Shown here piece after piece: positions 1-10,058 of a DNA stretch of 64,000 bases. Every line of letters starts with the position of its first letter. Within the stretch, counting starts at the first letter, position 1. Below the pieces are notes generated by a model. The model saw nothing but the letters and a program-made list of their open reading frames with translations, had not been told where the DNA came from and searched no databases. Position numbers and translations under genes: made by a program. Source of the DNA: Flavobacteriaceae bacterium (GTDB lineage: Bacteria > Bacteroidota > Bacteroidia > Flavobacteriales > Flavobacteriaceae); NCBI GenBank assembly GCA_018669795.1, contig JABHSQ010000010.1:1-64000 (forward strand). Direction: 5' to 3'.

Positions 1-3000
1 GTGCATCTTCTAATAAATAATGATAGGTAACTTGAAGGTTCCCTGATGGATTTCCTCCTGTTATTTGACTGTCTGCATCGGTTAGGGTAAACTCTCCGAA
101 GCCGTCATTGTCCGGATCACAATACTCTAAAGGATCTGGAATAAAAATAGCTGGCAAGGGAACTACCACTAAATCCATAGGAAAAGTCCCATAACATCCT
201 GTTACATTGCTTTCTACTCGAACGTAAATCTCCTCTGAATTTACCGTATTGGTATATGGACTCAATAAAGGACTCTGTGCAAGATCCGCATCTGCCTGGG
301 TACCATAATAAGTTACACTTAAGTCTGTGTTACCAGCTACAATGTTAGCATTCTGAGTGTTTAAATCAAATTCTGTGAATCCATCCTCAATCAAATCATC
401 ACATAAAGCAAATACAGGAACCTCTGTAAAAGCAGGAACTTCTCCAACTATTAAATAAAAGTTAAGAACTGTGATACAGTTAGCTGAATTCTCAGCGCGT
501 ACCCATATAGTTTCTGGATTTGAAATATTACTATAAGTCTCAGGGTTAGGGATAATGTTAGTGGGTGGCTGTGCCTCAGCATCTTCCTGAGTCAAATAAT
601 ATCCTAAAGTAAGACCTATTTGAGTGTTTACTATTTCTAAATCCTTAGATAATAAATCAAAGACCTCTAACCCATCGCCATCATTATCACACAAAAAATA
701 ATCTGCGATCGGATTTGTGATCGCTGGGGCCCGATCTACCTGAAGCACTAATTCAGTAGTATCAAAACAAATAATATTATTTGTATTTTCTACTCTTGGA
801 TATAAAATTTGAAAACTAGAAATGGTATTGATAAATGCAGCAGGAGTTTCTACTGGATTAATGTTAGCATCTGCTTCAGCTAAGGTTAAATGATAAGTAA
901 TTACAGTATTTGGATCTCCACCAGTAATTTCAATATCTTTAGTTGTTAAGTCAAATTCAGCAAAACCATCATTTGAAAATTCATCACAAAGAATATAAGG
1001 AGTTGGTAATATTGCAATAGGTGCAAGAATTAGTGTAATTAAAAAACTATCTGTTACAAAACAAGTAGGGGTTGCATTATTTTCGACCCTTACAAAAATT
1101 TCTTCCGTTGGACCAGTTACTGTATAAGGATCTGGATAGACTCCAACATTATTATCAGCATCTGCTTGAGAACCATGATAAGTTACTGTAAATTGTAATG
1201 GATCTAGGCCATTTAGCGCTTCAGCATCTTTGATTGAAGGTAAATTTAAATCTACAAACCCATCAGCATCAAGATCGCAAAATTCAACATCGGTCATAAT
1301 ACCAATTGATATGGGAAAAAATTCAATAAAAAATGAATCTGTGGCAAAACAAATTTCCGTTTTAACAATTTTAATATCATCTATCGCAAGATCATTTCCA
1401 CAGGAACCAAAAATATCATTGATAAGAACAATTTGGACGATTGTATTTACACCACTATCAAAATCAAGAGAATATGTTATCCAGTTTGGACTTGAACCGT
1501 TTGTAACATTACCGGTTGTACTTGTCGCAAGAACAGTTCCTGCTGAATCTTCAATTTGATAGATAAGTCTTGAGTCTGTACCATTATCAGGACATATATT
1601 AGTATCTATGTCATATACAGTAGTCATGGCAAAATCAAAGACAAGTTCTGTGTTTGCAGTTACGGTAATATCTCTTCTGTATAATTCGGTTTCGCTAGTA
1701 TCTTCAGAAACATCAAAGAGAATCATTCTACCATCTATATCACCGATGGTATGGTCTTCCATATCTTGATGCCATCCTGCATTAAGTCCGGTTGAAATAT
1801 TTGTTACAGTGTATTGATTTGGATTTAATTCTGTAGTACCATTAAACTCTAAAGGTGTAAAAGGATGTGTTACTCTTCCTAGGCCAGTACTAAAGTCTTC
1901 TACGAAAATTAAATCTTCCTCTGTACCTTCACCTTCTATGCGTACAAATATTTCTTCCATTGAGCCTGTTATAGGATAGAGAGTAGGAGCAGCAATTGGT
2001 GCTAGGTCATTTTCAGCATCTAATGCTGTGTTATGATATGTTATAACAAAGTCTGCTGGGTTTTGAGGACCTAAAACCACAGGAGTATTTATCGTAAGAT
2101 CAAAAATACCTGTATTAGTTCCATTATCACATTGAAATAAATCAATTGGTGGATTGGCAATAATAGGAATAGGTAAATACGTAATGATAATTTGATCAAT
2201 TCCTGGGCAGATTGGGTCAGAAGGATCAATTACTTCCACAGAATAAGTCCCAGAATTAGGCGCAGTAACTAAGTAGTTAGGACTAGTTGCCCCAGCAATT
2301 AATGTCCCATCTAAAAACCATTGGTAGGTGAAATTTTGATTTTCTTGTTCTGCATCTAAAAGAATATCTGGAGTATCACAGGTAGTTACATCTGGACCTA
2401 AATCAACTGTAAAAGGAGAATCTATACTAACTAAAACGTCATCTTCTAAAACCACAACATCTCCATTACATGTATTTGTATAAGTAACACGAGCAGTAAA
2501 AATTTCTGAACCACCCGCTGGACAAACATTTATTGTATCTGTATAGCCAATAACAGTACCTGTTGAATCTAACCACTCAAAAGCAAAAGTTTCTACACCA
2601 TCTGGCTTAAAACTCCATGCTTCTTGGAAAGCAGTCCAAGGAGAATCTGAAGTGTTACGTCCTGGTGGAACATAAGCAATATCACCATCATTATTCTGAA
2701 TACCTAAAGCAGCATTACCATCATTCCAACCCGGACAAACAGGTTTATCTTGTATATATATTTCAATCACATTAGAAAACTCATACAACACAGCCATATG
2801 AGTAGCTCTTAAATTATTACAATCACTAGAATAAAGAGACACTGCAAAATAGGAAACTACTAATACTCTATTCGGGTATGTCCCTAATACTTCATAACCA
2901 ATTTCATCAGAATCTGCAACAGAAGGATCGATATCATGTACCGGTGTAAAAATATTCCCTTCTCCTAAAGCAGGATCCGTATTATTAGGTAAATCTTCAT

Positions 3001-3424
3001 TAAAACCCCAATCATTAAAATCTCCTGCATTCCCTACATCAAATCGTATTAAACCATTAGAACCCACTTGAAAAAGTTGTTCTAAGCTTCCAAAAAAACA
3101 AAAATCAAAGGGTAGCGTTTCCACTACAGACCATGTATCATCCAGATTTGGATTCATATTATTAGCCAAACCATTAAATGGAAAAGGTGGATTACCACTA
3201 TTATCAGGACTATATGGAATAGATGCTACCGTATAATTGGTACTAAACGTCTCAAATATCTCTAAGTAATCTGCTGTAATATCCGCACAACCTCCAGTAC
3301 CACAGGGTATTAAAGTATCAATCCCTGCGTCTACAAACAAGGATCCAGGTCCTTGAGCATAATTATTATTTAAAAAAAACAATAAAAAAATTAATACCAA
3401 AAGTGAATATGGAGAATATTTCAT
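1..3424 (-). CDS. Giant secreted repeat protein (T9SS/gliding-type surface protein), 3' end outside window
   Basis: About 1141 codons are open from an ATG at 3424 to the window edge, so the C-terminus is missing. The first ~24 residues form a signal peptide (MKYSPYSLLVLIFLLFFLNN, then NYAQ). Next comes a nidogen-like segment containing LPFDFCFFG and VGSNGLIRFD. An Ig/PKD-like module follows (VDLGPDVTTCDTPDILLDA, YQWFLDG). There is also a MAM/jelly-roll-like region ending CGNDLAIDDIKI. At least six repeats carry a Cys-Asp start (for example FLCDNDGDGLEVFDL and ALCDDLIEDGFTEFDLN) and end in xxVRVEN, with a period near 295 bp. Known Flavobacteriaceae proteins of this design are T9SS-exported and end in a type B sorting or gliding-associated domain; that end lies beyond the window, so secretion is inferred. 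Function unknown; adhesion is likely. Confidence 0.8.
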   Translation of the reverse strand, partial: MKYSPYSLLVLIFLLFFLNNNYAQGPGSLFVDAGIDTLIPCGTGGCADITADYLEIFETFSTNYTVASIPYSPDNSGNPPFPFNGLANNMNPNLDDTWSVVETLPFDFCFFGSLEQLFQVGSNGLIRFDVGNAGDFNDWGFNEDLPNNTDPALGEGNIFTPVHDIDPSVADSDEIGYEVLGTYPNRVLVVSYFAVSLYSSDCNNLRATHMAVLYEFSNVIEIYIQDKPVCPGWNDGNAALGIQNNDGDIAYVPPGRNTSDSPWTAFQEAWSFKPDGVETFAFEWLDSTGTVIGYTDTINVCPAGGSEIFTARVTYTNTCNGDVVVLEDDVLVSIDSPFTVDLGPDVTTCDTPDILLDAEQENQNFTYQWFLDGTLIAGATSPNYLVTAPNSGTYSVEVIDPSDPICPGIDQIIITYLPIPIIANPPIDLFQCDNGTNTGIFDLTINTPVVLGPQNPADFVITYHNTALDAENDLAPIAAPTLYPITGSMEEIFVRIEGEGTEEDLIFVEDFSTGLGRVTHPFTPLEFNGTTELNPNQYTVTNISTGLNAGWHQDMEDHTIGDIDGRMILFDVSEDTSETELYRRDITVTANTELVFDFAMTTVYDIDTNICPDNGTDSRLIYQIEDSAGTVLATSTTGNVTNGSSPNWITYSLDFDSGVNTIVQIVLINDIFGSCGNDLAIDDIKIVKTEICFATDSFFIEFFPISIGIMTDVEFCDLDADGFVDLNLPSIKDAEALNGLDPLQFTVTYHGSQADADNNVGVYPDPYTVTGPTEEIFVRVENNATPTCFVTDSFLITLILAPIAILPTPYILCDEFSNDGFAEFDLTTKDIEITGGDPNTVITYHLTLAEADANINPVETPAAFINTISSFQILYPRVENTNNIICFDTTELVLQVDRAPAITNPIADYFLCDNDGDGLEVFDLLSKDLEIVNTQIGLTLGYYLTQEDAEAQPPTNIIPNPETYSNISNPETIWVRAENSANCITVLNFYLIVGEVPAFTEVPVFALCDDLIEDGFTEFDLNTQNANIVAGNTDLSVTYYGTQADADLAQSPLLSPYTNTVNSEEIYVRVESNVTGCYGTFPMDLVVVPLPAIFIPDPLEYCDPDNDGFGEFTLTDADSQITGGNPSGNLQVTYHYLLEDA

Positions 3425-3525
3425 AGCAAATTTTTTATTGTCCCCCGAAATTTAAGGAATTTTTATTAAATTATGTAATTCGTAATTTTTTTAATTTTTT
3501 TCATTTTTTTTTTTTCATTTTTAAA

Positions 3526-3551
3526 TTGCAATACTTGAATTTGTATCTTTG
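3526..3551 (+). promoter_or_regulatory. Candidate Bacteroidota promoter of folE
   Basis: TATCTTTG at 3544-3551 matches the TAnnTTTG -7 box. A TTG at 3526-3528 lies 15 bp upstream, slightly shorter than the usual spacing. A long T-rich tract precedes it. folE starts 25 bp downstream. Confidence 0.5.
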
Positions 3552-3575
3552 CAAATTGTATTATAAAAAATACGT

Positions 3576-4253
3576 ATGAATATAGAAAACCATAGTAAAG
3601 TAATTGATGAATTAGGAGATGATCATATTGGAACGTCAAGTGATACTCCATTAAGAAAAGATGCTTTTCAATTAAGTGATTCCGAAAAAATTGAAACAAT
3701 TAAAGAAGATGTAAAAAACATTCTTTATACGCTAGGCATGGATTTATCTGATGACAGCTTAAAGGATACTCCTGAAAGAGTTGCTAAAATGTTTGTTAAA
3801 GAAATTTTTGGAGGGTTAAATCCTGAAAACAAACCAAAGGCATCAACATTTGACAATAAGTATAAATACGGTGAAATGTTGGTCGAAAAAAACATTATAC
3901 TTTATTCTACTTGCGAACATCATTTACTTCCTATTGTCGGAAAAGCTCATATAGCTTATATCTCTAACGAAACTGTGATTGGGCTTTCAAAAATGAATAG
4001 AATTGTGGATTATTTCGCAAAAAGACCTCAAGTACAAGAAAGACTTACGATGCAAATTGTTAAAGAACTACAAACAGTTTTAGACACAGATGACGTAGCC
4101 TGCGTTATTGATGCAAAGCATTTATGTGTAAATTCTCGTGGGATACGTGATATTGATAGTAGTACCGTAACAAGTGAATTTGGTGGGTCATTTAAAAACA
4201 AAGAAACACGAAGAGAATTTTTAGATTACATAAAGTTAAGTACCGAATATTAG
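3576..4253 (+). CDS. folE: GTP cyclohydrolase I
   Basis: Converts GTP to 7,8-dihydroneopterin triphosphate, the first step of folate/pterin synthesis, in the cytoplasm. The 225-residue protein has a ~35-residue N-terminal extension and then the complete catalytic domain. The zinc site is visible as STCEHHLLP (Cys113, His115, His116) and Cys184 in KHLCVNSRG. The start at 3576 follows an A-rich leader without a Shine-Dalgarno sequence, normal for this phylum. It has its own promoter box 25 bp upstream and is followed after 68 bp by cysS in the same direction. In phenylalanine hydroxylase-containing bacteria the product can also feed pterin cofactor synthesis; that link to the hydroxylase at 41036 is inference. 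Confidence 0.95.
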   Translation: MNIENHSKVIDELGDDHIGTSSDTPLRKDAFQLSDSEKIETIKEDVKNILYTLGMDLSDDSLKDTPERVAKMFVKEIFGGLNPENKPKASTFDNKYKYGEMLVEKNIILYSTCEHHLLPIVGKAHIAYISNETVIGLSKMNRIVDYFAKRPQVQERLTMQIVKELQTVLDTDDVACVIDAKHLCVNSRGIRDIDSSTVTSEFGGSFKNKETRREFLDYIKLSTEY

Positions 4254-4321
4254 AATAAATTTCTCTTATAGAAAATACTCATCTTTAGTAAAAATAAATA
4301 CCAAAATCGATGCTATAATAA

Positions 4322-5806
4322 ATGAAACTTTTAGATCAACAAGAATTATATATTTATAATTCAATTTCAAAGGTAAAAGAAAAATTTACTCCAATAAATG
4401 AAGAGTCTATTGGAATGTATGTATGTGGACCTACGGTTTACAGCAATGTGCATTTAGGAAATTGTCGTACTTTTTTGTCTTTTGACTTGGTGTTTCGGTA
4501 TTTAAAACATCTGGGTTATAAAGTAAGGTATGTTCGAAACATAACTGATGCAGGTCATTTAGAAAATGATTCGGATAGTGGAGAAGATCGTATCGCCAAA
4601 AAAGCAAGGATTGAAATGGTAGAGCCCATGGAAATTGTTCAACGATACACTGTTGATTTCCATCAAACAATGGCAAGATTTAATGCACTTCCCCCAAGTA
4701 TTGAGCCCACTGCTACTGGTCATATTATTGAACAGATAGAAATTATTGAAAAAATTATTTCTGAAGGTTTTGCTTATGTAGTAAATGGTTCTGTTTATTT
4801 TGACGTACATAAATTCAACGAAACTCATTCTTACGGTAAACTAAGCGGAAGAAACTTAGAAGACATGGTAGCTAATACTCGTGATCTAGCTGCCCAAACT
4901 GATAAAAAAAATCCACAAGATTTTGCTCTTTGGAAAAAAGCAGAGCCTGTGCATATTATGCGTTGGCCATCACCTTGGAGCAATGGCTTTCCTGGCTGGC
5001 ATTTAGAATGTACCGCGATGAGCACCAAGTATTTAGGTAATATTTTTGATATTCACGGCGGAGGAATGGATTTAAAATTTCCACACCATGAATGTGAGAT
5101 TGCCCAATCTGAAGCTGCGTTAAAAACCAATCCAGTAAATTATTGGATGCATGCCAATATGCTTACGCTTAATGGAAAAAAAATGGCGAAATCTACAGGG
5201 AATCATATTTTACCTCACGAAATATTTTCTGGAAATAACACCATTTTAAGCAAAGCTTTTTCACCTTCAGTCGTTAAGTTTTTTATGTACCAAGCAAATT
5301 ACAGAAGCATTCTTGATTTTTCTAACGATGCATTATTAGCTTCTGAAAAAGGTTTTAACAGATTAATGGAAGCTTATAAAATGCTATCAGAAATTTCAGC
5401 TTCAGGAAAAAACGAATTTGATGCTTCTGTTTGGAGACAGTCTTGTTATGACGCGATGAATGATGACTTTAACAGTCCAATTTTAATAGCTCAATTATTT
5501 GAAGCTGTAAAAATTATTAATACAACTAAAGAAGGAACCACACAATTAGACAAAAAAAATATTGATATTATTAAAAAAACAATGTACAATTTTATTTTTG
5601 ATGTTTTAGCTTTAGAAGAAAACAACGCAACTAATTCGGATGACGACAATAAATTATCAGATGCTGTTGCTATATTAATAGAACTTAGAAATCAAGCACG
5701 AAACAACAAGGATTTTCCTACTAGTGATTTAATCCGTAATCAATTAAAAGAGGCTGGTATTCATTTAAAAGACGAGAAAGACGGCACTACTTTTTCTTTA
5801 AATTAG
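4322..5806 (+). CDS. cysS: Cysteinyl-tRNA synthetase
   Basis: Charges tRNA-Cys with cysteine. The 494-residue protein is full length for the class I enzyme. The HIGH signature appears as HLGN (residues 44-47) and KMSKS as KMAKS (287-291). The expected zinc ligands are present: Cys35 in MYVCGPTVY, Cys230 in [10 protein letters not shown], and His255 and Glu259 in [13 protein letters not shown]. The C-terminal part has the usual DALR-type helical region. It lies 68 bp after folE and 41 bp before yidD on the same strand, so an operon with these genes is plausible. Confidence 0.97.
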   Translation: MKLLDQQELYIYNSISKVKEKFTPINEESIGMYVCGPTVYSNVHLGNCRTFLSFDLVFRYLKHLGYKVRYVRNITDAGHLENDSDSGEDRIAKKARIEMVEPMEIVQRYTVDFHQTMARFNALPPSIEPTATGHIIEQIEIIEKIISEGFAYVVNGSVYFDVHKFNETHSYGKLSGRNLEDMVANTRDLAAQTDKKNPQDFALWKKAEPVHIMRWPSPWSNGFPGWHLECTAMSTKYLGNIFDIHGGGMDLKFPHHECEIAQSEAALKTNPVNYWMHANMLTLNGKKMAKSTGNHILPHEIFSGNNTILSKAFSPSVVKFFMYQANYRSILDFSNDALLASEKGFNRLMEAYKMLSEISASGKNEFDASVWRQSCYDAMNDDFNSPILIAQLFEAVKIINTTKEGTTQLDKKNIDIIKKTMYNFIFDVLALEENNATNSDDDNKLSDAVAILIELRNQARNNKDFPTSDLIRNQLKEAGIHLKDEKDGTTFSLN

Positions 5807-5847
5807 CTGAACGATTTCTACGATAATAGTTTAAAATTAAATCTAGA

Positions 5848-6084
5848 ATGAGAAATATGCTAATATATCCTTTTGTTTTGCTGATTAAGGGATATCAATT
5901 TTTAATTTCTCCTTTATTACCATCAACTTGCAGGTATGATCCAACTTGTTCTCATTACGCTATAGAAGCGCTTCAAACACACGGCTTTTTAAAAGGTACT
6001 TCCTTAGCAATTAAACGGTTTGGCAGTTGTCATCCATGGGGTGGCTCCGGTTATGATCCTGTTCCCAAAAAAGATAAAAAGTAA
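5848..6084 (+). CDS. yidD: Membrane protein insertion efficiency factor YidD
   Basis: Small 78-residue protein of the YidD/UPF0161 family, thought to help YidC insert inner-membrane proteins. The family signature is complete: [19 protein letters not shown], then [12 protein letters not shown] and [17 protein letters not shown], with three conserved Cys. An amphipathic/hydrophobic N-terminus ([20 protein letters not shown]) fits membrane association. Unlike in many bacteria it is not next to rnpA/rpmH; here it sits between cysS and lgt. Confidence 0.93.
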   Translation: MRNMLIYPFVLLIKGYQFLISPLLPSTCRYDPTCSHYAIEALQTHGFLKGTSLAIKRFGSCHPWGGSGYDPVPKKDKK

Positions 6085-6141
6085 TCAAATTAAATATTGC
6101 TTTACTTATATTTACGATTCTAATTTTATATAAAATATTTT

Positions 6142-6969
6142 ATGCAAGTACTAAGTTTTGTTTGGGATCCATCTCCAGGAATTGATTTAGGTTTTTTTAT
6201 AATTAGGTATTACAGCTTAATGTTTGTAATTGCTTTTACTATAGGGTGGTTTTTAACGAAAAGAATTTTTAAGAACGAAGGACTATCCGATGATAAAATG
6301 GACAGTCTTTTTATTTATGTGGTATTAGCAACGCTAGTAGGCGCGAGATTAGGACATGTCTTTTTTTATCAGCCAGAATTATTAAAAAATGATTTTTTAT
6401 CAGTATTTCTTCCTTTTAGTTTTAAAAACGGCTTTGAATTTACAGGGTTTAGAGGATTAGCAAGTCATGGTGCTGCAATAGGGATTATAATTGCGATGTA
6501 TTTTTACAGTAAAAAAGTACTTAAAAAACCTATACTATGGATACTCGACAGAATTGTGATTGCAGTTGCATGTGGAGCAATTTTTGTTAGAATAGGAAAT
6601 TTTATTAATTCTGAAATAATAGGAAAAGTAACTAATAGTAATTTTGGAGTTGTATTTAAACAATTAGGTGAAAACTTCCCTAGGCACCCTGCTCAGTTAT
6701 ACGAATCGTTTTGCTATATTTTTGTCTTTGCTGCACTTTATTATTTGTATTGGAAAACCAACAAAAGCAAACAAATGGGATATTTACTAGGAATATTTTT
6801 AGTGTTGCTTTGGACAGTCCGTTTCTTTGTAGAATTTACAAAAGTAGCTCAGGTAGACAAAAGAGCAGAATGGGCTTTAAACACCGGACAGTGGCTAAGT
6901 ATTCCTTTTATAGTTATTGGCGCCTATTTAATGGTTTCAGCACCTAAAAGACCCGTTCCAAATGAATAG
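6142..6969 (+). CDS. lgt: Prolipoprotein diacylglyceryl transferase
   Basis: Transfers diacylglycerol from phosphatidylglycerol to the lipobox cysteine of prolipoproteins at the inner membrane. The 275-residue protein has about seven hydrophobic segments. The Lgt signature is visible in the middle (GAIFVRIGNFINSEIIGKV), and HPAQLYES and the FRGLASHGAAIG loop are family hallmarks. Its stop overlaps the start of the downstream lipoprotein gene by 8 bp, implying translational coupling. At least four predicted lipoproteins in this window could be its substrates. Confidence 0.96.
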   Translation: MQVLSFVWDPSPGIDLGFFIIRYYSLMFVIAFTIGWFLTKRIFKNEGLSDDKMDSLFIYVVLATLVGARLGHVFFYQPELLKNDFLSVFLPFSFKNGFEFTGFRGLASHGAAIGIIIAMYFYSKKVLKKPILWILDRIVIAVACGAIFVRIGNFINSEIIGKVTNSNFGVVFKQLGENFPRHPAQLYESFCYIFVFAALYYLYWKTNKSKQMGYLLGIFLVLLWTVRFFVEFTKVAQVDKRAEWALNTGQWLSIPFIVIGAYLMVSAPKRPVPNE

Positions 6970-7447
6970 ATTATTTTTCATTATTACTATTTTTATTGTT
7001 TTCTTTCATTCTTGTAAAGAAAATAAAAGGCAATCTATGTCAATTACTAAAGAAATTACTTTTAAAAAGGAGGGCGAATTGTTGTTAAAAAAAGTAATAA
7101 CAGATTCAGTATTCAAAACCTTAGATATTGAGATTGCTAAAACTGAATACGAAACACAAACGGGCTTAATGTATAGACATATGATGGAAGGCAATCAAGC
7201 CATGTTATTTATTTTTAAGAAGGAACGGCCTCGTTCCTTCTACATGAAAAACACCGAATTTTCTTTAGATATTATTTACATTAATAAGAAAAAAGAAATA
7301 GTAGGTATCCAAAAAAACACTAAACCTTTTGACAATACATCGTTGCCCTCTAATGAACCCGTTTTATATGTACTTGAAATTAATGGTGGCTTATCAGACT
7401 CTTGGGGGATAACAAAGGGTGATGTTATTGAATGGATTATTAATTAA
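6962..7447 (+). CDS. DUF192-family lipoprotein
   Basis: The 161-residue protein starts with a lipoprotein signal (MNRLFFIITIFIVFFHSCKE, lipobox FHSC, Cys18). A DUF192 domain covers the rest: TGLMYRHMMEGNQAMLFIF, FYMKNTEFSLDIIYI and the C-terminal YVLEINGGLSDSWGI. DUF192 proteins are small beta-rich envelope proteins of undefined role. The start overlaps lgt by 8 bp. Its 3' end overlaps the convergent outer-membrane protein gene by 8 bp, so the two stops are interleaved. Confidence 0.88.
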   Translation: MNRLFFIITIFIVFFHSCKENKRQSMSITKEITFKKEGELLLKKVITDSVFKTLDIEIAKTEYETQTGLMYRHMMEGNQAMLFIFKKERPRSFYMKNTEFSLDIIYINKKKEIVGIQKNTKPFDNTSLPSNEPVLYVLEINGGLSDSWGITKGDVIEWIIN

Positions 7448-8963
7448 TTTCATAAATAACAGTAACAGTATAGTTATTTCTGATATTATCTATTGATGCA
7501 GTATCTGTTAAACCAATATCATATAATTGCAGCGCACTTTTTTGTTGAATTCTTGAATATGAAAAATCAATAGAATAAGCACCTAAATAAAGTCCAAATC
7601 CTCCAGAAAAACCAGTTATGTCTCCTCTGGTAGCATTGTTTTTATATGGACTTCCTTCATATTGATATCCACCTCTAAGGCTGAGTCTATTTATTCTATA
7701 CTCTCCTCCAATTTTAATAGCCGAGGCAGCTGTTAACTCATTATTAATTATGGCGTTTTGAGATGAGAAATAAGAACTATTCGAAGCACTAAAATGTGTG
7801 GAAGAATAATCTTTATAAGAATAATCAAAACTAATTAATCCACTTTTCCCAAAAATATAAGCCCCACTTACAGCTATTTTCCAGGGTGTTATTAATCTGT
7901 ATTTATTAAAAACATTAATAATTTTAGGGTTGATATATTCATTATAAATTTCTCCGTCAAATTCTCTTGATGTTTCTATATATTGTGTAGTTTCTTTGTA
8001 AATATTATACCAAATAGGACTGTCATAAGTAAATCCCAATCTTAAAAAATTTGTCACTTTTACGATGGCTCCAAGCTGAGCTGAAAACCCTCCCCCATAT
8101 GCATACAAATCATTCTGAAAACCAATATAATTTACTGAACTTCCAGCGTTATTGTTAGTTTCGTTTAGGAACGTACTTTTTCTATAATTCAAACTATTAC
8201 TATTTAAATTGATACCTATAGAAATCATATGATTAATTTCTGCAGCAAAATTAAATGAATATTTCCCATTATATCCTCTTGAATTATAGTAATATTTTTG
8301 ATTAAAACTTCCGGGTGCTATGGTTGAATAGTATGCTGTATTTTCTGAATTTTCGGAATCAACAGGTTCAATAATAAAACTTTGGTACCCTAAAAAAGCA
8401 TTTTGAGTGGATACACCCTCATTAACCCCAAGATATGCATAGAGGCTCGAAATAGTTTCATTTTCTTGTAATTGCAACAAATTTAATGGCACTCCATTTG
8501 CTTGTGCTGTAAAGAACGTACCAATGGAAGTGTTTCCGGTTCCAGCTATAAAAACATTATTATCGTAATTATTGGAAGCTATATAATTAAAACCCAATGA
8601 AAATTTATTAAAAGCTGAATTTTGATTAGGATTAGTAAAAGGAAATACAAAGCCCGCCTGATTAAACTTTAAATTGACATAAGAGGCTTCGGTATTGGTG
8701 TCAAAATAAGTTGATTTGTTTTTTTTATCAACAAAAGAAAGGGTTGCAGAACCAACACTATTTATAAAAACTGCACTTCCTGCAGGATTAATAGCGATGG
8801 ATGAAATATCTCCACCCAATGCTCCAAACGCTCCACTTAAAGCATTAAATCGCGCTGTACCATTTAAATTTTCCGTCGAATAAAGAAGTGCATCTGTTAA
8901 ATTCTGTGATTGAATAGTGGCAAAAGAAAGTATTGTGAGCACTAAAAAGTAAAACCTTTTCAT
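7440..8963 (-). CDS. OmpP1/FadL-like outer-membrane protein
   Basis: The 507-residue protein has a signal peptide (MKRFYFLVLTILSFATIQSQ) followed by TARFNALSGAFGALGGDIS and SSIAINPAGSAVF. This is the N-terminal signature of the Bacteroidota branch of the OmpP1/FadL/TodX hydrophobic-compound channels. Alternating beta-strand patterns and a C-terminal strand (NNYTVTVIYEIN) suggest a ~14-strand barrel. Family members import fatty acids or aromatic hydrocarbons; the substrate cannot be told here. Transcribed with the upstream lipoprotein gene (30 bp gap). Confidence 0.85.
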   Translation of the reverse strand: MKRFYFLVLTILSFATIQSQNLTDALLYSTENLNGTARFNALSGAFGALGGDISSIAINPAGSAVFINSVGSATLSFVDKKNKSTYFDTNTEASYVNLKFNQAGFVFPFTNPNQNSAFNKFSLGFNYIASNNYDNNVFIAGTGNTSIGTFFTAQANGVPLNLLQLQENETISSLYAYLGVNEGVSTQNAFLGYQSFIIEPVDSENSENTAYYSTIAPGSFNQKYYYNSRGYNGKYSFNFAAEINHMISIGINLNSNSLNYRKSTFLNETNNNAGSSVNYIGFQNDLYAYGGGFSAQLGAIVKVTNFLRLGFTYDSPIWYNIYKETTQYIETSREFDGEIYNEYINPKIINVFNKYRLITPWKIAVSGAYIFGKSGLISFDYSYKDYSSTHFSASNSSYFSSQNAIINNELTAASAIKIGGEYRINRLSLRGGYQYEGSPYKNNATRGDITGFSGGFGLYLGAYSIDFSYSRIQQKSALQLYDIGLTDTASIDNIRNNYTVTVIYEIN

Positions 8964-8992
8964 ATAAAAATATTTAAAAAAAATAAATAATA

Positions 8993-9955
8993 TTATATTC
9001 CACCGCGTCTTCCGCCTCCACCTCGTGAACTACCTCCACCTGAACTACTTGATCTAGTAGTGGTGTTTGACCTAGTAGTGTTCGTTGGTCTAGTTGTCGT
9101 ATTTGATCGAGTTGTGGTATTTGATCGAGTAGTCTTAGTTGGTCTAGTAGTCGCAGGTGATTTTCGGGTTGTATTGCCTCTTGAAGAAGAGTTTCCTTGA
9201 TAACTTGATCTTGTGGATGAACTTACACTGCGATTAGTAGTTCCAGATCTTCTGGTAGATCCTGGTGTAGAATAAGAACTTCCTCTTCTTGAATTGGTGG
9301 TACCAAAACTACTTGAATAACCCCTATTATTAGCTCTTCTATTATAACTAGTAGCGCTATTGCTTCCTCTCGAATATGATCTTCCTGCTAAATAGTCTGT
9401 ATTTCTTCTTCCTCTATTATATGCATAACCATAGCCGCCACCATAATTACTGCCATATCCATAATAAGGATTTCCCCATCCACCATAATAAGGATTTCCC
9501 CAGCCACCATAATAAGGATTTCCCCAGCCAGCATAATAAGGAGCATAACCCATACCTCCATATACATTTATGGAAACTTGAGTAAAATTAGAGCCCCAAG
9601 CCCCATTTTCTTCATTATATTCTAAGCTATATTCTTGCTCTTCAGAAACAACATAACCCTCTTCATCAAGAGTTTCTGAAGTATAATAAGCTTCTACATC
9701 TGTTAAAATAGCATTATCTTCAGGAACGTCTTTATAAGCTGATTGTTTTGTTTTAAAGTAGTGTTTGTAGTAATTGTTTTTATCTTCTTCGCCAGTAATT
9801 TCATCAGCTACTTCATTATTTTGAGTGGATAAATATATTCCATCTACTTCATCATAATCCTTTTTATGGGTTCCACAAGCAGTTAATAATAAGAATACAA
9901 ATCCAATTAACAGTAATGGATTTAGGTTTTTAAAAGAAATAATAAAGGTTTTCAT
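8993..9955 (-). CDS. Low-complexity lipoprotein with Gly/Tyr/Trp and Thr/Arg/Ser repeats
   Basis: 320 residues with no recognised catalytic domain. A lipoprotein signal ends in LLTACGTH (lipobox Cys). An acidic ~110-residue region follows, then an aromatic repeat (YYGGWGNP units, residues ~140-165), a Tyr/Gly segment, and a ~130-residue tail rich in Ser, Thr, Arg and Gly with TTRSNTTTR-type repeats ending GGGGRRGGI. The acidic N-terminal half and strongly basic C-terminal half are notable. Similar low-complexity lipoproteins occur in Flavobacteriaceae without an assigned role. The sequence suggests an intrinsically disordered, possibly adhesive or polyanion-binding surface protein; that is inference. 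It lies 30 bp upstream of the FadL-like gene. Confidence 0.75.
   Translation of the reverse strand: MKTFIISFKNLNPLLLIGFVFLLLTACGTHKKDYDEVDGIYLSTQNNEVADEITGEEDKNNYYKHYFKTKQSAYKDVPEDNAILTDVEAYYTSETLDEEGYVVSEEQEYSLEYNEENGAWGSNFTQVSINVYGGMGYAPYYAGWGNPYYGGWGNPYYGGWGNPYYGYGSNYGGGYGYAYNRGRRNTDYLAGRSYSRGSNSATSYNRRANNRGYSSSFGTTNSRRGSSYSTPGSTRRSGTTNRSVSSSTRSSYQGNSSSRGNTTRKSPATTRPTKTTRSNTTTRSNTTTRPTNTTRSNTTTRSSSSGGGSSRGGGGRRGGI
9468..9539 (-). repeat. Three 24-bp tandem coding repeats
   Basis: Three nearly identical 24-bp units (9468-9491, 9492-9515, 9516-9539) encode the octapeptide YYGGWGNP/YYAGWGNP in the low-complexity lipoprotein. They differ at only three positions in total, which suggests recent duplication or slippage. 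Confidence 0.9.
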
Positions 9956-10058
9956 AACAATAGCAATTTAATTGTTGGACATTATAAATTTAGTTAGTTT
10001 TGTCGAGAACTAAAACATATTTAACAATAAATACAATATTTGTGCCAAACACACTGCT

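Noticed and set aside
3466-3699. 77-codon minus-strand frame overlapping the folE start
   Set aside because: Lies over the folE promoter and first codons, low-complexity Lys/Ile tail, no family; a shadow of AT-rich sequence.
9468-9539. 24-bp direct repeats as a possible regulatory iteron or CRISPR
   Set aside because: They are contiguous and encode a regular octapeptide in a lipoprotein gene.
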